Source: an uncultured bacterium | Lineage (GTDB): Bacteria; Bacteroidota; Ignavibacteria; Kapaibacteriales; UBA2268 | NCBI GenBank assembly: GCA_937875295.1 | Contig: CALLXS010000048.1 | Span: forward strand, 1-27,613 | Length of the DNA stretch: 27,613 nt | Direction: 5' to 3' | Shown: piece by piece, positions 26,316 to 27,613 of the stretch | How the letters are laid out: each line of letters starts with the position of its first letter | Position numbering within the stretch: position 1 is the stretch's first letter | Made by a program: the position numbers and the translations under genes | Notes under the pieces: model-generated | Databases searched by the model: none | What the model was told of the DNA's origin: nothing | The model's input: only the letters and a program-made list of their open reading frames with translations

Positions 26316-27452
26316 CTAATTTGCTTTCCTGAATGTCAATAGTTTTCCTCTGTAATATTCATACTGCTTTCGACGAGCTGCTATCTCTGCAGGCAATCCG
26401 ACTGAAATGTCATTCACCAACGCATCGAATTTATCCAATATCCCGACAATGCGTTCTTGTTCTGAAAGTGGGGGGACTGGAATTAATATTTTCTTGACAT
26501 TTGGAACAGTTAATTGTGGTATACTTCCACCATTTCCTCCGATAGGAGTAATATATAAAATGTAATTTAAAAATCCAGACTTAATCAGTATATCATTTGG
26601 GATTAATGTTATTAAACGTACAATAGGAGTAAATTTTGCTTTACGAATAGTGTGATAACCAATTGTTCCTCTTGCTGAAATTGTTATTGCATCTCTATCA
26701 ATTTTAAAACCATCGGTGTATCCATAAAGAGCGTTATTTTCAGTACCATTTGAATAAATTGGATATGGCAAATCTTCTGTTGGATATTTTTGTCCTTTAA
26801 CATAATTTTCTGGTAAATCTCCTCCTGCTGAAATTGATAAACAAACCTCTCCCAACGTTTTCCACTCCACTTCATTTGAATTCTCATCATACGAAAGCAA
26901 ACTATCTCTGTAATATTCATACTGCTTGCGACGCGCCTCCAGCTCCGCCTCCAGCTCCGCCTCCAGCTGAGTGAAACTATCGAGGATTTTTACAATTTCT
27001 TGTTGGATTGGAAGTGGTGGGACAGGGATTTGGAACTTTGAATATACCGAAATCCATTGCCGAGCGTGGTCTTGTGGATTGTATTCCACACACTTCATCG
27101 CATAAAAGATAAATCTGAATATAATGTCGCAACCTTTTTTAGGACGAAGCATTTTCATTGCTGACGATTTTACCTTAAATTCAAAATCAACCCAATGGAA
27201 TGAAGTTGTGAAATCATCAAAAATGATAACAGGATTTTCTTTGCTTGCTTCATAAATACCCTCTGTTTCATCGGTATAACCTAAAATGAAAGTTTGACCA
27301 GCCGTTAAAACAGGTGTTTCATGGTCTTTATGGTATCTTGTTGATTCCACAATATATTTAGTCGGTTGCTCATAATCCAGAACCTCTCCTAAATCTTTGT
27401 ATTCTACTCCATTGGGGCAAAGTTGTTGTATAAGTTCTTCTATTTTATTCAT
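26316..27452 (-). CDS. hsdS: Type I restriction-modification specificity subunit S
   Basis: 378 residues with two target-recognition domains (about 15-150 and 195-335), each ending in the conserved IPVPPL..Q..IV.ILD motif (residues about 142-158, and again near 322-340). The domains are separated by a coiled central spacer containing LEAELEAELEAR (163-174) and RRKQYEYYRDSLL; the C-terminus repeats RRKQYEYYRGKLL. This two-fold symmetric layout is typical of HsdS, which directs both methylation and cutting to a bipartite DNA site. Its start overlaps the upstream RhuM-family gene by 8 bases, and a GGGGGG run just upstream could serve as ribosome-binding site. The recognition sequence cannot be read from the protein. 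Confidence 0.95.
   Translation of the reverse strand: MNKIEELIQQLCPNGVEYKDLGEVLDYEQPTKYIVESTRYHKDHETPVLTAGQTFILGYTDETEGIYEASKENPVIIFDDFTTSFHWVDFEFKVKSSAMKMLRPKKGCDIIFRFIFYAMKCVEYNPQDHARQWISVYSKFQIPVPPLPIQQEIVKILDSFTQLEAELEAELEARRKQYEYYRDSLLSYDENSNEVEWKTLGEVCLSISAGGDLPENYVKGQKYPTEDLPYPIYSNGTENNALYGYTDGFKIDRDAITISARGTIGYHTIRKAKFTPIVRLITLIPNDILIKSGFLNYILYITPIGGNGGSIPQLTVPNVKKILIPVPPLSEQERIVGILDKFDALVNDISVGLPAEIAARRKQYEYYRGKLLTFRKAN
26348..26369. repeat. 22-bp direct repeat, copy 1 (3' conserved region of hsdS)
   Basis: The 22 bases here are identical to 26906-26927 and encode KQYEYYR on the minus strand near the HsdS C-terminus. The copies flank the second target-recognition domain, so homologous recombination between them or with a related hsdS could swap it. 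Confidence 0.8.
26906..26927. repeat. 22-bp direct repeat, copy 2 (central conserved region of hsdS)
   Basis: Identical to 26348-26369 and in the same orientation, 558 bases apart start to start. It encodes KQYEYYR after the central spacer. Confidence 0.8.
26935..26968. repeat. 12-bp tandem repeat in the hsdS central spacer
   Basis: Unit GCCTCCAGCTCC on the plus strand, two full copies plus 10 bases of a third (26935-26946, 26947-26958, 26959-26968), with no mismatches. It encodes LEAE units on the minus strand. It is G+C-rich compared with everything around it. Confidence 0.9.
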
Positions 27453-27613
27453 TGTTGCCCCCCTTTTTTTCTAACCTTTTAATTTCTTTATCAAAGTCGG
27501 AAATGATTTTTTGTGATTTGTTAAACTCATTATATTCGGACTCGGCTTTATGGTCGGCTTGCTGTTTAGTGACTTTGCCCTTGTCGGTTAGTATCTTGTA
27601 CTTGCGGAAAGCC
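27445..27613 (-). CDS. RhuM family protein, C-terminal end only (cut by window edge)
   Basis: The last 55 residues of a minus-strand gene enter from the right edge. They begin AFRKYKILTDKGKVTKQQAD, continue through HKAESEYNEFN, and end with IISDFDKEIKRLEKK before the stop. The pattern (x)YKILTDKGKV..(x)A...A..EY..F...Q...SDFDK..K is the C-terminus of RhuM-family proteins, as I remember them. These are often found between hsdM and hsdS in type I restriction loci, and the stop overlaps hsdS by 8 bases. Their biochemical role in such loci is not established. The helical, charged composition would also suit another coiled protein, so the call rests on about 30 residues plus context. Confidence 0.6.
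   Translation of the reverse strand, partial: AFRKYKILTDKGKVTKQQADHKAESEYNEFNKSQKIISDFDKEIKRLEKKGGNNE

Noticed and set aside
26684..26920. 78-codon minus-strand frame inside hsdS
   Set aside because: Shifted frame of the second recognition domain. The hsdS frame is continuous with intact motifs, so no frameshift or split gene is needed.
26935..26968. The 12-bp repeats as a possible CRISPR-like array
   Set aside because: The units are directly adjacent with no spacers, in frame, and code for the HsdS spacer.

Overview
The window is AT-rich (single 60-base lines I counted in sprA give about 28% G+C) and looks like a bacterial chromosome segment from the Bacteroidota/Ignavibacteriota/Chlorobiota (FCB) group. 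The evidence is a full-length SprA, the type IX secretion outer-membrane translocon, and several promoters of the TTG/TTTG - N19-23 - TAnnTTTG form that is characteristic of this group. A short (746-residue) PurL and a GH57/DUF1957 branching enzyme fit the Ignavibacteria/Kapabacteria/Chlorobi side better than classical Bacteroidia, which usually carry a single-chain PurL of about 1,200 residues. The placement is an inference.

Layout. 1-9246: a penicillin-acylase family Ntn-hydrolase cut by the left edge, then sprA. 9301-14616: a forward cell-envelope/carbohydrate operon with its own promoter: GH57 glucan-branching enzyme, Wzx-type flippase, UDP-galactopyranose mutase, and a HAD phosphatase fused to what looks like only the first half of a UbiA prenyltransferase. 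The junctions overlap, so translation is probably coupled. 14619-16335: an M50B-like membrane metalloprotease (minus strand) divergent from a BatD/DUF4381-like membrane protein (plus). 16360-20548: a tight minus-strand operon purL - small membrane protein - PEP-protein phosphotransferase (enzyme I). 20802-20873: tRNA-Glu(CUC) with its own promoter, followed within 8 bases by the convergent end of a Gph-like HAD phosphatase, which is transcribed from an upstream OstA/LptA-like envelope gene.

23017-27613: the most unusual part. Divergent from the ostA promoter is a second group-consensus promoter, 13 bases before the first 26 bases or so of a tRNA-Ser. The tRNA stops after its D-arm and the rest is missing. 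From there on the sequence is a type I restriction-modification locus on the minus strand: hsdR, hsdS, and the C-terminal end of a RhuM-family protein at the right edge. Parts of this locus are visibly richer in G+C than the left side. The picture is a defence island, or possibly an assembly chimera, joined to the chromosome inside a tRNA gene. HsdS carries a 12-bp tandem repeat in its central spacer, encoding LEAE units. This is the arrangement that sets recognition-site spacing in EcoR124-type enzymes. It also carries a 22-bp direct repeat that could allow exchange of target-recognition domains.

No CRISPR array, insertion sequence, integrase or rRNA is visible. No gene-free stretch exceeds about 300 bases; the longest are 2186-2412 and 20549-20801. 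I found no wholly undescribed system. The strongest leads are the truncated tRNA-Ser junction with the RhuM-containing type I locus, and the truncated UbiA-HAD gene beside glf.
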